From Paenibacillus sp. PCH8 (GTDB lineage Bacteria; Bacillota; Bacilli; Paenibacillales; Paenibacillaceae), in the NCBI RefSeq assembly GCF_002968835.1, contig NZ_PKQK01000005.1, positions 1 to 64,000 of the forward strand: a DNA stretch of 64,000 nt, given 5' to 3'. Below the pieces are notes generated by a model that searched no databases, was not told the DNA's origin, and saw only the letters and a program-made list of their open reading frames with translations. The translations under genes were made by a program, and so were the position numbers. Positions 1-10,343 of this stretch are shown in pieces; within the stretch, counting starts at the first letter, position 1; each line of letters begins with the position of its first letter.

Positions 1-3000
1 CGCCGTATTGGCTGTACCCGAAAGCCCCTGTTGGTCTTTGACCCTAAGTTCAACGACATATTTGCCCACTTCGATCCCTTCCAAAGGAAGACTGAAGCTG
101 CCATCAGGTTTGACTTCAAAAACACCCTCTTTTTGAATCGAACCATCCTCGTTTTTCACAACATACGTTGCTTCCAAGGAAGCGGACGGATCAAACTCAA
201 TGTTCCATCCACTAGCAAGCGCAGGAGCAACACGGAAGTACAAGTCTTCGACGCTACCGTTAATGACAGCAGATTCATCCTGCTTAAATTCCAACGCTTC
301 TGGTGCGGTTACAGCCGGAGCTGTCTTTTTCACCAAAAATGGAGAAGTATCTTCCTTATAGGTTTTGCCGTCGGCACCAATTGTAGTGATGTCAACCGTA
401 TATAAACCATCTGGAATCTCAGTCACTTCGTCAGTCGTGTAATCGGCATATTGACCACCCCATGCCAGATTGTATCTTGCATTTGCATTAAAGTTGTAAT
501 AGTTACCGAAAATGGAGCCGATGTATCCGTCCTGGTAATACCCGCCTTCTGGGTTAAGACCATCATAAATCTCAATCAGGGCGAAAGTCATTGGATTATA
601 GAATTCCATCGCTACATTAAGCGTATCCAGTGTACCATCAGCCTTTAATGGATAATGGAACGGATTTTTCTCAGTACCTTTTACCGTTTCAATATACTTA
701 ACACCAGACAATGTAACATTAAAATGAGCCACATATGGCACCGTAAACGTATCGGTTCCATTAGACAACTCAATATATCCTTGTGCTTCTGTTACTGCGG
801 TAACCCCGCGTGGAACTGTGATTGTGACTGCAAGTTCTTCCTCACCATTCAATGTGAATGAACTCTTGTCCACAGCAACCGATACTCCAGCGACAGTGCG
901 AGTCGGATTCACATGCACTGTATAATCCCCACCGCTGCCGTTTAGCGCTTCAACCTTAATCGTTTTGGTAATCGTTTTTTCATCTGTGCTCAGGAAATTA
1001 CCATAGTTAATGCTTCCGGTGATATTTTCCTTTTCCACAACGGAGCCACTTTCCGTGTACTCTGTCACATCCATAACTTTGACAAAAGCAGCAGGATCAA
1101 TGGTTCTCACAGCCTGAATCCGGCCCGCACCTTGATCAAACACATCAAATTTGGTCGTATCCAGCACTTTACCATTGTTCATGAGTGCGACTTTGATATC
1201 AAATGGCGTCCAATCCGGATGTTTCTCAATCAACAGGGCAATCAACCCCGCTACGTGAGGTGTAGCCATACTTGTACCACTTTTACGATCATATGCTTGT
1301 GTGTAATCTGCGTCAGGTTCATCCTTGCCATAGGCAGGAATCGTAGACAGAATGTTAGTACCCGGCGCAACAATATCCGGTTTAATATCCAGTGTTACCT
1401 TTGCAGGTCCACGTGAACTGGATGGATTCATTTCATCACCAGGGGTTTGATCACGTTCGAAATCACTAAAGCTCACTTCAACGGCTTGTCCCGCATCCAG
1501 CTCAGCTTTGATGACTTCTCCATCTTCTTTGCTCATGCTCAGCGTCGGAATAAGCTCAAAGTTATCACCCAGACTAACGCCGATTGGACCCGGGATATTG
1601 TTGTATACGATAACCGCCACGGCTCCTGCTGCTTTGGCATTGGCGATTTTCTCTACAAATGCGAGTTCACCACGCTGTACCAAGGCAACTTTTCCCGTAT
1701 AATCCTTGCCTTCGAAATCGGCAGGCTTACCAAGTGCTGCATATTGAAGCTCATACTGCTCTGTCAAAACCGTTTCAGGATCTGCCGACAGACTCCAGCC
1801 CATCAGATCCAGTCGATAGACCGATTCTGTAACAGCCCGTGGAGCTTGCTGTGTCTCCATCGGGGTGATGACAGACTCTTCCACTGGTGCAGAAGGCGCT
1901 ACAGTCTGAGCATCATCTTCTGTCGCACCCTCGTCTAGATTCGAAACTTCAGCGTCAACAGGCGTTTCAACTACAGTTACATCTTGTTCCGATCCAGCAG
2001 CCGCGGCTTCGTTAACAAGGGAATCCTCCACGCTTGCTGTATTATCTTCTGTGCCAGGTGCTGTTCCCAATTCAGGAGATTGTTCAATCTCCGGCACAGG
2101 TTGTTGTTCCGGCAACGTCGCTTCGCCTTCCTCACCAATCCAGAAATGAGTATTGGCTGTAATAAGCTGGCTAGGTCCTGTAGAGTTACCTACCGTAATC
2201 GCCATTGCAGATGCACCCGGGGAGCCGAGTGTATAGCGGTTAGGACCACTGTTACCACTTGCTACAACTGCTGTCACTCCAGACAGCATAGCATTATTAA
2301 GGGCAACCGAAGTGATATAACTCGGATCGTTGGCAGCGTTACCCAGCGAGAGGTTGATGACATCCATTCCATCCGCAACGGAACGGTCGATTCCGCCGAG
2401 GACCCATGAAGTTTGACCACTGCCATAAGGTCCAAGTACACGGTAAGCGTAGATATCCGCTTCAGGAGCAATACCCACAATGCCGTAGTCTCCCGCTTCG
2501 CGAGCAGCAATGGTACCCGCTACGTGAGTACCGTGGGATGTATAATAGGCACTTCCAGTATCATTAAACTCAGGTTGGCCAGATAGCTTCCATTCCTGAT
2601 AAGTTGCTTCATATGGATCATTGTCGTTTCCAACAAAATCCCAACCGCCCATATAGGCTTCTTGTAAATTGGGATGTTCATAGTCAATACCTGTATCAAT
2701 GACACCCACTTTGATGCCGTTCCCTTTGTAACCCAAATCCCATACTTCCGGTGCACCGATAAAAGGTGCTGTGTCTTTCATGTATGGGTTTACTTCATCT
2801 GTTTCGGGAGCTATTGTATATTCAAGATCAGGATATACGCTAACCACGCCAGGTATACGGAGCAATTGCCCCACTTGATTTCCTTTGATCTCAATGGCTA
2901 CACCATTAAGCACATATGCGTAATTTTCCAATACTTCATGTTTGATTTTCTTCTGAGTGAGGCTATGTACAAATGACTGTTGTTGTTGTTCAACTTGAGT

Positions 3001-3327
3001 CACAGCCTTTGTTTCCATAGTGGAGGTAAAAGATTTTCCTGAGAGGGTTGATTCACCTTGCGCTACAGCGACCGGTTTGTTGGAAAGCTCAACGATGACT
3101 CGGGTGTTCTCTCCACCCAGGCCTTCCAAGCGTGCATCCATAAATGGATCTGCGGCAAGTTTCTCTTCCCGCCCTGCAAGAATTTCTCTCCACTGTTTCG
3201 CTTCGGCCTTGCTTGGCATATTCTCAAGCTGAACAACTGAATCTGCGGGAGCGGCTCCAGCCGCTGGAAGGATAATAGAGAAGACCATCAGAACACTTAA
3301 TAACGTGGATATCAATCGTTTACTCAA
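1..3327 (-). CDS. S8 family (subtilisin-like, Vpr-type) secreted serine protease, 3' end outside window
   Basis: About 1109 codons are visible and the frame is still open at the window edge. The start is TTG at 3327 behind AAAGGAGGGG. A signal peptide (residues 1-26, ending GAAPA) precedes an I9-type inhibitor region and a split catalytic domain: Asp in GVIDTGID (about residue 210), His in SHGTHVAGT (about 263) and Ser in GTSMATPHVAG (about 684). A protease-associated (PA) domain lies at about 500-625, preceded by an acidic, Pro/Glu-rich linker at about 396-496. Fn3-like and bacterial-Ig-like repeats follow. This order is that of Vpr-type extracellular proteases, which degrade proteins outside the cell. 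The family assignment is firm; the natural substrate is unknown. Confidence 0.95.
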   Translation of the reverse strand, partial: MSKRLISTLLSVLMVFSIILPAAGAAPADSVVQLENMPSKAEAKQWREILAGREEKLAADPFMDARLEGLGGENTRVIVELSNKPVAVAQGESTLSGKSFTSTMETKAVTQVEQQQQSFVHSLTQKKIKHEVLENYAYVLNGVAIEIKGNQVGQLLRIPGVVSVYPDLEYTIAPETDEVNPYMKDTAPFIGAPEVWDLGYKGNGIKVGVIDTGIDYEHPNLQEAYMGGWDFVGNDNDPYEATYQEWKLSGQPEFNDTGSAYYTSHGTHVAGTIAAREAGDYGIVGIAPEADIYAYRVLGPYGSGQTSWVLGGIDRSVADGMDVINLSLGNAANDPSYITSVALNNAMLSGVTAVVASGNSGPNRYTLGSPGASAMAITVGNSTGPSQLITANTHFWIGEEGEATLPEQQPVPEIEQSPELGTAPGTEDNTASVEDSLVNEAAAAGSEQDVTVVETPVDAEVSNLDEGATEDDAQTVAPSAPVEESVITPMETQQAPRAVTESVYRLDLMGWSLSADPETVLTEQYELQYAALGKPADFEGKDYTGKVALVQRGELAFVEKIANAKAAGAVAVIVYNNIPGPIGVSLGDNFELIPTLSMSKEDGEVIKAELDAGQAVEVSFSDFERDQTPGDEMNPSSSRGPAKVTLDIKPDIVAPGTNILSTIPAYGKDEPDADYTQAYDRKSGTSMATPHVAGLIALLIEKHPDWTPFDIKVALMNNGKVLDTTKFDVFDQGAGRIQAVRTIDPAAFVKVMDVTEYTESGSVVEKENITGSINYGNFLSTDEKTITKTIKVEALNGSGGDYTVHVNPTRTVAGVSVAVDKSSFTLNGEEELAVTITVPRGVTAVTEAQGYIELSNGTDTFTVPYVAHFNVTLSGVKYIETVKGTEKNPFHYPLKADGTLDTLNVAMEFYNPMTFALIEIYDGLNPEGGYYQDGYIGSIFGNYYNFNANARYNLAWGGQYADYTTDEVTEIPDGLYTVDITTIGADGKTYKEDTSPFLVKKTAPAVTAPEALEFKQDESAVINGSVEDLYFRVAPALASGWNIEFDPSASLEATYVVKNEDGSIQKEGVFEVKPDGSFSLPLEGIEVGKYVVELRVKDQQGLSGTANTA

Positions 3328-3602
3328 GGCTATGCCCCTCCTTTATAAATGTGAATTCCTCACCAAATGATGGGTTCCTGCTGTTAGCAAGCACTGCAAT
3401 ACCTGAGACATTTTCACCACCCGATCTGCAAGAAGATTGACCCTTGGTAAATTATTCTATCAAAATACCACATATCCCTTCTAAATAATTACAAAAATGA
3501 TATAAAAATTACTTATATGGGTCTTAGGTATCATAAAAACGTAACTTTGTATTTATTTGTCGTTTGAATAGTTCAATTTTGAATTAAACCAATAATAAAA
3601 GA

Positions 3603-3635
3603 CCGGGAACCTCTTTATCAGAAAGAGATTCCCGG
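3603..3635 (-). terminator. Intrinsic terminator overlapping the methyltransferase pseudogene end
   Basis: CCGGGAA and TTCCCGG arms, extended by CTCTTT/AAAGAG, form a strong hairpin followed on the minus strand by TCTTTTATT. It overlaps the stop codon of the pseudogene at 3618. Confidence 0.7.
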
Positions 3636-4342
3636 CTTCACTGCCTCTATACGCAGACGCTTGTAATCAGCATACATCGCATCTTCTTTCCAGAGGTAAG
3701 GCATTGCGATCCGACTGGTTTCGTGGCATATTTGCTGTATCTCTTCATGGTTGAAACCTTCGAAATAGTCTCCTCCAAATTGAGCCAACCAGCCCACTAT
3801 CCCTTGCTCACCATCTTCCAACCTAGTAGGACGGTCATAGTGATGGGCCTGACGTACCATAAATCCACTTTGTTCCAATGCATTCACAATGACTGCACGT
3901 TCCCTTTACCGCCGAATTCTGCCACAAAACGTCCCCCTGGCTTCAAAGACTCCCATATCCTATCCACGGCCAATCGCGGACTTCGCATCCAATGGAGAGC
4001 TGCATTAGAGAAGACGGCATCATACAGTCTGTTCGTCTGAAACTGGTGTCCGTCTCCTTCGAGAAATTCAAGCTTAGTGAACTTCTCCCTTGCACGGCGA
4101 ATCATGTCCGGGGATGCATCCATGCCAACCACCTCAGCCTGCGATAATGAGATTTCATATGTCAGATCCCCCGTACCACATCCCAGATCAAGGATGTATT
4201 CCCCTTGCCTTGGTTGAAGCCATGAGATAAGGTTTTTGCCGTATCCAGATACAAAAGCCAGTTTATTGTCATACTCATCTGCTTGCCATCGATTAATTGA
4301 TTGCATCGGCTCCACCATCACTTCCATGATTGATAGTCTCAT
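3618..4342 (-). pseudogene. Class I SAM-dependent methyltransferase, frameshifted with internal deletion
   Basis: The 5' part (4342 to 3884) carries a typical SAM-binding motif I, LDLGCGTG, then GMDASPDM, FSNAALHW and LKPGGRFVAEFGG, and stops after GNVQSL. The 3' part (3887 to 3618) continues in another frame with NALEQSGFMV and a DRPTRLEDGEQGI segment typical of the C-terminus of this trans-aconitate/UbiE-like methyltransferase group. The two frames overlap by 4 bases. Family members usually have roughly 30 more residues between the NAL and SGF positions, so I infer an internal deletion as well as a frame change. Unlike the other frame breaks in this window, this one does not lie in a G/C run. 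The gene is probably dead. Confidence 0.7.
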
Positions 4343-4415
4343 TGTGACACAGATTCATTTATTACAAAAATATATAAATACTATATCAACTATAGGTAAA
4401 ACCAATGATATAGTA

Positions 4416-4593
4416 TCCTCAGAACGCGAAAAAGCTCCCCCGAGGGAAGCTTCTTTTAATACGTCCCAGGAGGGATACTCTCCTTCCTGTCGAGACCGCG
4501 AAGTAACGCTAACGAAGCGGATGCTCCGACGAATCTCTGGGGTTCTCATCCTCAGAACGCAAAAAAGCTTCCCGAAGGAAGCTTTTTCTTTAC

Positions 4594-4605
<12 letters not shown>
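4416..4605 (-). repeat. Direct duplication of tRNA-Arg 3' end plus terminator
   Basis: Positions 4416-4475 and 4549-4605 are two imperfect copies of one unit: the last 13 bases of the tRNA (GTCCCAGGAGGGA on the plus strand), a hairpin terminator and the flank CTCAGAACGC. About 73 bp of unrelated sequence separates them. The proximal copy belongs to the real tRNA; the distal one has no tRNA body. This is what integration and loss of a tRNA-targeting element, or a local tandem duplication, would leave. Confidence 0.7.
4562..4587 (-). terminator. Intrinsic terminator of tRNA-Arg
   Basis: AAAAAGCTTCC and GGAAGCTTTTT arms around a short loop, lying 7 bases past the tRNA 3' end in the transcript direction and followed by a T run. 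Confidence 0.8.
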
Positions 4606-4666
<61 letters not shown>

Positions 4667-4942
4667 AAATATGTAATAAAATTTTGCCGCGATTTCTATT
4701 ATACTCTGATTTCTATATTTTTCAATAGTTTTATAAAAAATTAATAATTAGCCTTTAAACTGTGCTTGATCGGGTTATTCTCATACTTCATTTATCCTCG
4801 GAATATGATATTCTTAACCAACCAATATTGAGGACATTGGAACAAACAGAGCAGATGTTCACGAGATATTTTCAATGTCAGACTAGCTGGGTAATCTTTT
4901 GCATACATACATTTCAAAGACCACTGAAGGAGAGAGAATCGC

Positions 4943-5236
4943 ATGAGACAACTTTTATCAGCCCTATCGTATTTTAGTATTTTCTTTGCTCCGTTTCTGT
5001 TTCCGATTATTGTGTGGATTGTAGCCAAGGATGCGTACATCGAGGGACATGCCAAACGCGCTTTATTCTCACACATATTCCCGTTTCTTGCTGCTATTCC
5101 GCTACTGTATTTCTTCGTGACAGCCCACAGTCTTGGTTCCGCCATCGGGTTTGTCATTTTGTTCTTTGTCATCTACGCTTTAAGCTTTGTGTATAACATC
5201 GTGAAAGGTATTCAAGTGCTGCGTGAATATGCCTGA
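4943..5236 (+). CDS. Small membrane protein, DUF4870-like
   Basis: 97 residues with an AAGGAGAG ribosome binding site before ATG. Three hydrophobic segments (about 8-27, 42-60 and 65-88) and the pattern HAKRALFSHIF, with charged loops, resemble the DUF4870 family of small membrane proteins of unknown role. It stands alone, with a terminator immediately downstream. No function is assigned. Confidence 0.75.
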   Translation: MRQLLSALSYFSIFFAPFLFPIIVWIVAKDAYIEGHAKRALFSHIFPFLAAIPLLYFFVTAHSLGSAIGFVILFFVIYALSFVYNIVKGIQVLREYA

Positions 5237-5271
5237 TTCCTTCTCAAACGAAGCACGCCTGTGCATAACTA

Positions 5272-5296
5272 AACCCGCCGTTCCCAACGGCGGGTT
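5272..5296 (+). terminator. Hairpin downstream of the DUF4870-like gene
   Basis: AACCCGCCGTT and AACGGCGGGTT arms form a perfect 11-bp stem with a 3-base loop. The T run after it is weak (TGTGCTGTTT). The rest of the gap to 5502 shows only short GTTAC/CGGTTA repeats and no gene. Confidence 0.65.
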
Positions 5297-5502
5297 GTGC
5301 TGTTTATCCGTTACTCGTTAGCGGTTACTGATTACAGTTATCGACCACAGATCACCGGCTAACATCTAACGGTTACCCGTTACCAATCTTTATTTTTCAC
5401 GTTGCCGTATCCACAACGTTCCTTCCACAAGTAAATCCAGCCAACCACATTTAATCGATATGCCACACTGTTAAAGTGGACCCATTAGACTCACCTCTAC
5501 GA

Positions 5503-5859
5503 CTAACCCTGCCCGATCAGATACCGCTGAAGCGTTGGGCCCAGTAACCCAAAAGCCAACAAATTGCTCTGGAACTGAGCCTTGTCTTCTTCGGCAGTCA
5601 TACCTTCGCTGTTCTCAAATGCTGTTTCTGTCGCATCTTCAAATGCGGTATGCATATTATTGTTATACCAGTCGATCGCTGAATCGGAGTGATTACGTAC
5701 AACACGAACCACTTCCAGCGAATTTCCAGGTTGAGTTGAAGCTACGTATACAAGTAAAGATGGATCGCCGGCATTTCCAGGCTGAACTTCCACTTCTGCA
5801 CAGGACAATCCATCTACCTCGGTTAATCTGCGTATCTTGGCATCTTGAATGACATACAT
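5503..5859 (-). CDS. Hypothetical protein, 118 residues
   Basis: ATG follows AAAGGAG at a good distance. No signal peptide or membrane segment is seen. It is an acidic soluble protein with EVEVQPGNAGDP early and a helical C-terminal half ending GLLGPTLQRYLIGQG. I do not recognise a family. It lies 25 bases downstream of another unknown gene (5885-6184) on the same strand, so the two are probably co-transcribed. Confidence 0.7.
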   Translation of the reverse strand: MYVIQDAKIRRLTEVDGLSCAEVEVQPGNAGDPSLLVYVASTQPGNSLEVVRVVRNHSDSAIDWYNNNMHTAFEDATETAFENSEGMTAEEDKAQFQSNLLAFGLLGPTLQRYLIGQG

Positions 5860-5884
5860 TCGTTATCGCGCTCCTTTGTCCTTA

Positions 5885-6184
5885 TCATGTACTTTGTTCG
5901 ATCTGATATCGTGTCTCCGGTGTCCCCAATCGGTAGATCTCCCGATACACCTGCTGTAATACCGCTTCATACGTCTGGTTCACAGAATCCTCCGGTGTAT
6001 CTGGCCATGGGAATACCATCCCTGGAAAGGCTTCTTCCTCCTTTTCCTGCATCAGATTAAGCAGTCCCAGTAATTGCTCCGCTTCCTGTGGCGTTGCCTG
6101 AATGATCCATTCATACGACGTGGCATACGGATCTGGAATAACGGAGCGGCCCATGACAGATACATAATATTTCATACTGTCCAT
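5885..6184 (-). CDS. Hypothetical protein, 99 residues
   Basis: The start is an ATG after GAAGGAGAGAAC; an ATG six bases upstream is too close to the site. It is soluble, with a predicted helical centre (residues about 32-50, rich in Glu and Leu) and a repeated YxxV/YRxIYR C-terminus. No family is recognised. It is first in a likely two-gene unit with the 118-residue protein and is divergent from asnB. Confidence 0.68.
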   Translation of the reverse strand: MDSMKYYVSVMGRSVIPDPYATSYEWIIQATPQEAEQLLGLLNLMQEKEEEAFPGMVFPWPDTPEDSVNQTYEAVLQQVYREIYRLGTPETRYQIEQST

Positions 6185-6377
6185 TGCATGTTCTCTCCTT
6201 CACAGGCATGTTGAGGCCGTTGTTCCTAGAGCTAGTTTCCGAAGAGGACAGACATTTTATGCCTGCTTTCGGCATATATTTGTTACGACCTCTGACGAAA
6301 AAGACAACATTTGCTGGCTGGCAGTACTCAAGCAGCCATACGGATGAATGACTCGACCAAGAAAGGATGAACATACC

Positions 6378-8222
6378 ATGTGCGGTATTACCGGCTTCAT
6401 ACAGTGGAATCGGGATCTGACCCAGGAATCAGAGCTGCTGGTCCGAATGACGAATAGCTTGTCGAACCGGGGGCCCGACGCTTCAGGTACATGGATCTCC
6501 AATCCTTGTGCCTTTGGACATCGGCGTCTCAGCGTTATGGACCCCGAGAACGGGGCGCAACCCATGCATGCGTTACAGGGAGACACCTCCTATACCGTCG
6601 TGTATAACGGAGAACTATACAATGCACCCGAATTAAAAAAAGAATTACTCCAGCGGGGGCATCACTTCCGCACACAATGTGATACGGAAGTGTTGCTCGC
6701 ATCTTATATTGAGTGGGGACCGGCGTGTGTTGACCGGTTTAACGGTATTTTCGCTTTTGCCATATGGGATGGGGGACGCGAACAAGTTTTTATTGCACGA
6801 GACCGCCTCGGTGTGAAACCTCTCTTCTACAGTAATGCAAAAGACACACTCGTATTCGGCTCAGAGCCCAAAGCACTGCTCATTCACCCGGATGTAGAAG
6901 CTGCTGTTGGCCCGGAAGGATTGGCCGAAGTCTTCATTGTAGGGCCTGCACGTACACCTGGTCACGGCGTATACTCTTCACTGAGCGAACTCAAACCTGC
7001 ACACGCTCTGATCTACAACCGAAACGGCATTCGAACCTATGCATATTGGAAGCTCGAAAGTGAGAATCACGAACATAACCTGGAAGAAACGGCAACCGAG
7101 GTGCGAAATCTGCTACAAGACACACTGGAGCGCCAGTTAGCATCGGATGTTCCTGTATGCTCTCTGTTATCGGGAGGCCTGGACTCCAGTGCCTTGTCAG
7201 CGTTAGCCGTGGATTATTACAACCGAACCGGTCAAGGCCGAGTGAGTACGTATTCCGTCGATTATGTAGATAATGCCAAGCATTTTCAGGCTCACTCTTT
7301 TCAACCGGGGGCAGATGGGCCCTGGATCAAACGAATGGTGGAAGAACTCCAGACAGATCATCACTGGATTGAGATTGAGAACGGAGAACTCGTTCACGCA
7401 CTGACACAGGCTATGCTTGTGAGGGATCTGCCTGGCATGGCAGATGTGGACTCCTCGCTGTATTTGTTCTGTAAGGAAATCAAAAAAGGAGCTACTGTTG
7501 CTATTTCAGGCGAAGCAGCAGATGAAGTATTCGGTGGTTACCCCTGGTTCCACCGGGAAGAGATGCTCAACTCCGGCACATTTCCTTGGTCCGTAGCACC
7601 TGACATGCGAGCAGGACTGTTATCGCCGGACATTCGGGAATGGATTCGGCCACTCGATTATCTTGCAGACCGTTATTCCGATGCAGTGGCTGAAGTACCT
7701 TCGCTAGTAGGAGAAACCGGCAAAGCCGCCCAGATGCGGGTCATGTCCTATCTGAACATCACACGTTTCATGCCCACACTTCTGGATCGCAAAGACCGGA
7801 TGAGTATGGGGGCAGGCTTGGAAGTGCGGGTACCTTTCTGTGATCACCGCCTGATCCAATACGTGTTTAACATCCCTTGGGAGATGAAAATAACTGGCGG
7901 GCGGGAAAAAGGGATTCTACGTAAAGCACTTGAAGGCGTCTTGCCTGACGATGTGTTATACCGCAAAAAGAGTCCATACCCAAAAACACATAACCCGGAA
8001 TACCTGGCTGCAGTTAAACAACAGGTACTTGATATACTGGATGATCCGACTTCACCCATTTTACCTTTAGTCGACAAAGCCCAAATCCGCAAATTGGCCT
8101 CTTCTGCGGATGCAGCATCCAACCTCCCCTGGTTCGGGCAATTAATGTCGGGCCCACAGTTATTTGCATATCTGACTCAGATCAATTCCTGGTTACGGAC
8201 CTACAAAGTGGCTATTCGTTAA
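6378..8222 (+). CDS. asnB: Asparagine synthase (glutamine-hydrolysing)
   Basis: 614 residues. The start at 6378 is chosen so that Cys2 of MCGITGFI becomes N-terminal after Met removal, as the class II glutaminase requires; AAGAAAGGATG lies upstream. The N-terminal glutaminase domain (1-200) has SNRGPDASG and GHRRLSVMDP. The C-terminal synthetase domain has the PP-loop SGGLDSS at about 262 and SGEAADEVFGGYPWF. It transfers amide nitrogen from glutamine to aspartate using ATP. It stands alone with a strong terminator. Paralogues can serve cell-wall amidation, so the exact physiological role is not settled by sequence. Confidence 0.95.
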   Translation: MCGITGFIQWNRDLTQESELLVRMTNSLSNRGPDASGTWISNPCAFGHRRLSVMDPENGAQPMHALQGDTSYTVVYNGELYNAPELKKELLQRGHHFRTQCDTEVLLASYIEWGPACVDRFNGIFAFAIWDGGREQVFIARDRLGVKPLFYSNAKDTLVFGSEPKALLIHPDVEAAVGPEGLAEVFIVGPARTPGHGVYSSLSELKPAHALIYNRNGIRTYAYWKLESENHEHNLEETATEVRNLLQDTLERQLASDVPVCSLLSGGLDSSALSALAVDYYNRTGQGRVSTYSVDYVDNAKHFQAHSFQPGADGPWIKRMVEELQTDHHWIEIENGELVHALTQAMLVRDLPGMADVDSSLYLFCKEIKKGATVAISGEAADEVFGGYPWFHREEMLNSGTFPWSVAPDMRAGLLSPDIREWIRPLDYLADRYSDAVAEVPSLVGETGKAAQMRVMSYLNITRFMPTLLDRKDRMSMGAGLEVRVPFCDHRLIQYVFNIPWEMKITGGREKGILRKALEGVLPDDVLYRKKSPYPKTHNPEYLAAVKQQVLDILDDPTSPILPLVDKAQIRKLASSADAASNLPWFGQLMSGPQLFAYLTQINSWLRTYKVAIR

Positions 8223-8263
8223 CCTTATACTGCCGCACATTGATTCTATATTTCGACTAAAAA

Positions 8264-8305
8264 AGGGGTGTCCAAACAGCTACTTGCTGTCTTTTGGACA
8301 CCCTT
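8264..8305. terminator. Bidirectional terminator between asnB and the chemotaxis receptor gene
   Basis: AAGGGGTGTCCAAA and TTTGGACACCCTTT form a long stem with A and T runs at its ends, between two convergent genes. Confidence 0.85.
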
Positions 8306-8371
8306 TGATCACATAACAATATCTATGCGTGTGCGCTCATTCTTCACATGCACTTCATTCAGTTCAACACT

Positions 8372-10069
8372 TTATTTAACTTTGAAACGACTGACCGTCA
8401 GTTGCAACTGCTCTGCCATGGACGAGAGATCATTGGCTGCGGAAGCGATCTCCTGCATCGCAGACAACTGTTCTTCTGAAGATGCACTGACTTCTTCCGT
8501 TCCGGCAGCCCCGGTTTCCGTCACTTCCATGATCGTTTTCATAGAGGTACTAATCTGCTCCACACCTGCTGACATTTGTTCGATTGAAGCAGAGACTTCC
8601 TGTGTTTGACCCGCTACATTACCAACCGCCTCACGAATTTCGTTAAACGTAGCTCCCGCTTGGTGAACAAGCTCAATTCCCTCTTGAACCTCTGCTGACA
8701 CTACACCCATAGATTCTGCGGCATTTCGCATCCCCTTTTCAATCGATGCCACCAAAGGAACAATCTGTTCAGCAGAAAGTGCAGATTGTTCAGACAATTT
8801 ACGAACCTCTGTAGCAACAACCTGGAATCCTCTTCCATGTTCTCCAGCTCTCGCAGCCTCAATTGCAGCATTGAGGGATAGTAGATTCGTCTGGGCCGAT
8901 ATTTCAGAGATGCTATCCACCATTTTGACAATAGCCTGAGAGTGTTTGCTCAGTTCCTGAATCACTGCCGAGAGTCCCGATACCGTATCGTGTATAGAAT
9001 TCATTTGACCTATGGCAGACTGAACAGACTCGCTACCAGATATGGTTTTTGCGGAAGCCTTGGTAGCTTCCTCGGACATATTCAGTGTGTTCTCCGTAAC
9101 TTGCTGAAAACCTGTCGTTAACTCATTCATCGTTTGGAATCCATCACTAACCATTCGAACCTGTGTATCCATGCCTGTTGCAATCTCACCCATTGTGATA
9201 GCAACTTGCTCCGTGGCAGTTGCTGTCTGTTCTGTGCTTGCCGTCAATTCCTCCGAAGAAGCAGCTACCCGTTCTGCGTTATCCCCAACCTGATGAATGA
9301 GTGCACGCAAATTCGCAGACATGATATTGAAGGCTTGCGCGAGTTCACCAATCTCATCCTTATTGCGAACCACAATAGGTTCACCGGTCAGATCTCCGTC
9401 CGCAATCCGGCTCGCGGCTTGCTCAACAGCGGCAATAGGCACGGAGATTAGTCTGCCAATGATGATTGCAACGAATGCGCCAACCAGTATAGCGATAACT
9501 CCAACAATCGTGATCCACCGAAGAACCTGAGCAATCTGAAGATTGGCATCTACGATTCCTGAATCCATGGAACTTTGCTGATGTTTCTCCATACTTCCCA
9601 CAATTTCATCCAGTTCAGCGATCAAGCCCGGGGCAGTATCCTGCATCAATCTTGTGATTTCGCTGTTATTATCCTGTCTTTTCAGTGTCATGATGTTCTG
9701 AGCAAAATCTTGATACTTGTCCATCGCCTCATCTGAACGTGTAAGGTAGTCTTTCATATTTTGACTTTTAACCGTTGATTTAAGCTCCTCGGTTAACGCT
9801 ATGTAATTTTCATAAGCCTTCTTAAATTCCTGTTCGTAATTTGCACTGTCTGCCATCACATAATTTCTCAGAGCAATCTGCTGTGATTTAAGATCTATCG
9901 ACATATTCTTAATAAGCAGGAGTTTGCTTGTTCTGTCATTAATTAATTCTGTATACGTTTTTTCGACTGATACAAACTGAGTATAAGCGATCACGGTTAC
10001 AGCCACCAGTAATAACAGCACAGATGAGAAACCCATAAGTAATTTACGGCTAATTGATATTCTTTTCAT
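8372..10069 (-). CDS. Methyl-accepting chemotaxis protein
   Basis: 565 residues with a GGGGGGAA site before ATG. TM1 is at about 10-32. An extracytoplasmic four-helix-bundle-type sensor spans about 33-183, TM2 184-206 and HAMP about 207-260. The long helical signalling domain has the conserved hairpin tip [21 protein letters not shown] (interaction with CheA/CheW). Repeated Glu/Gln/Ala heptads flank it as likely methylation sites. It relays an unknown ligand to the chemotaxis kinase. It is monocistronic and convergent with asnB. Confidence 0.95.
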   Translation of the reverse strand: MKRISISRKLLMGFSSVLLLLVAVTVIAYTQFVSVEKTYTELINDRTSKLLLIKNMSIDLKSQQIALRNYVMADSANYEQEFKKAYENYIALTEELKSTVKSQNMKDYLTRSDEAMDKYQDFAQNIMTLKRQDNNSEITRLMQDTAPGLIAELDEIVGSMEKHQQSSMDSGIVDANLQIAQVLRWITIVGVIAILVGAFVAIIIGRLISVPIAAVEQAASRIADGDLTGEPIVVRNKDEIGELAQAFNIMSANLRALIHQVGDNAERVAASSEELTASTEQTATATEQVAITMGEIATGMDTQVRMVSDGFQTMNELTTGFQQVTENTLNMSEEATKASAKTISGSESVQSAIGQMNSIHDTVSGLSAVIQELSKHSQAIVKMVDSISEISAQTNLLSLNAAIEAARAGEHGRGFQVVATEVRKLSEQSALSAEQIVPLVASIEKGMRNAAESMGVVSAEVQEGIELVHQAGATFNEIREAVGNVAGQTQEVSASIEQMSAGVEQISTSMKTIMEVTETGAAGTEEVSASSEEQLSAMQEIASAANDLSSMAEQLQLTVSRFKVK

Positions 10070-10343
10070 GTCTATTCCCCCCGAAAGTTCAAATAAAATA
10101 CATGGTGTTTCAAACTTCTCGCATCTGGCCTCCCTTAGGATTATTAAGTCTTTAGACCCATTTTCAAATATATACAGCGACTATAAACGCCCATATCATT
10201 TAAATAAGGGTCTTTATTCCTAATTGTATTAACCCAATAACTATGAAATTTGAACCATAAAATATTCATGAATTATTTTCAGAAATTTTCAAAGAGATTC
10301 TCGACTTATCCATGAAAAATAAATTCACCTTCACACGAAAAAA
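10070..10343. other. Intergenic region upstream of the chemotaxis receptor gene
   Basis: AT-rich sequence that should hold the promoter of the minus-strand receptor gene. I see no reading frame with a ribosome binding site here. Confidence 0.5.

Noticed and set aside
1447-2409. Several plus-strand frames of 140-163 codons.
   Set aside because: All lie opposite the subtilisin-like protease, whose catalytic motifs are intact in the other strand.
4476-4548. A possible second, degenerate tRNA between the two repeated terminator units.
   Set aside because: Only the 3' acceptor/T-arm end is present; no D-arm or anticodon stem can be drawn.
5312-5390. Short repeats of GTTAC and CGGTTA that might be a CRISPR-like or iteron array.
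   Set aside because: Units are irregular in length and spacing and only a few bases long; no Cas or replication genes are nearby.
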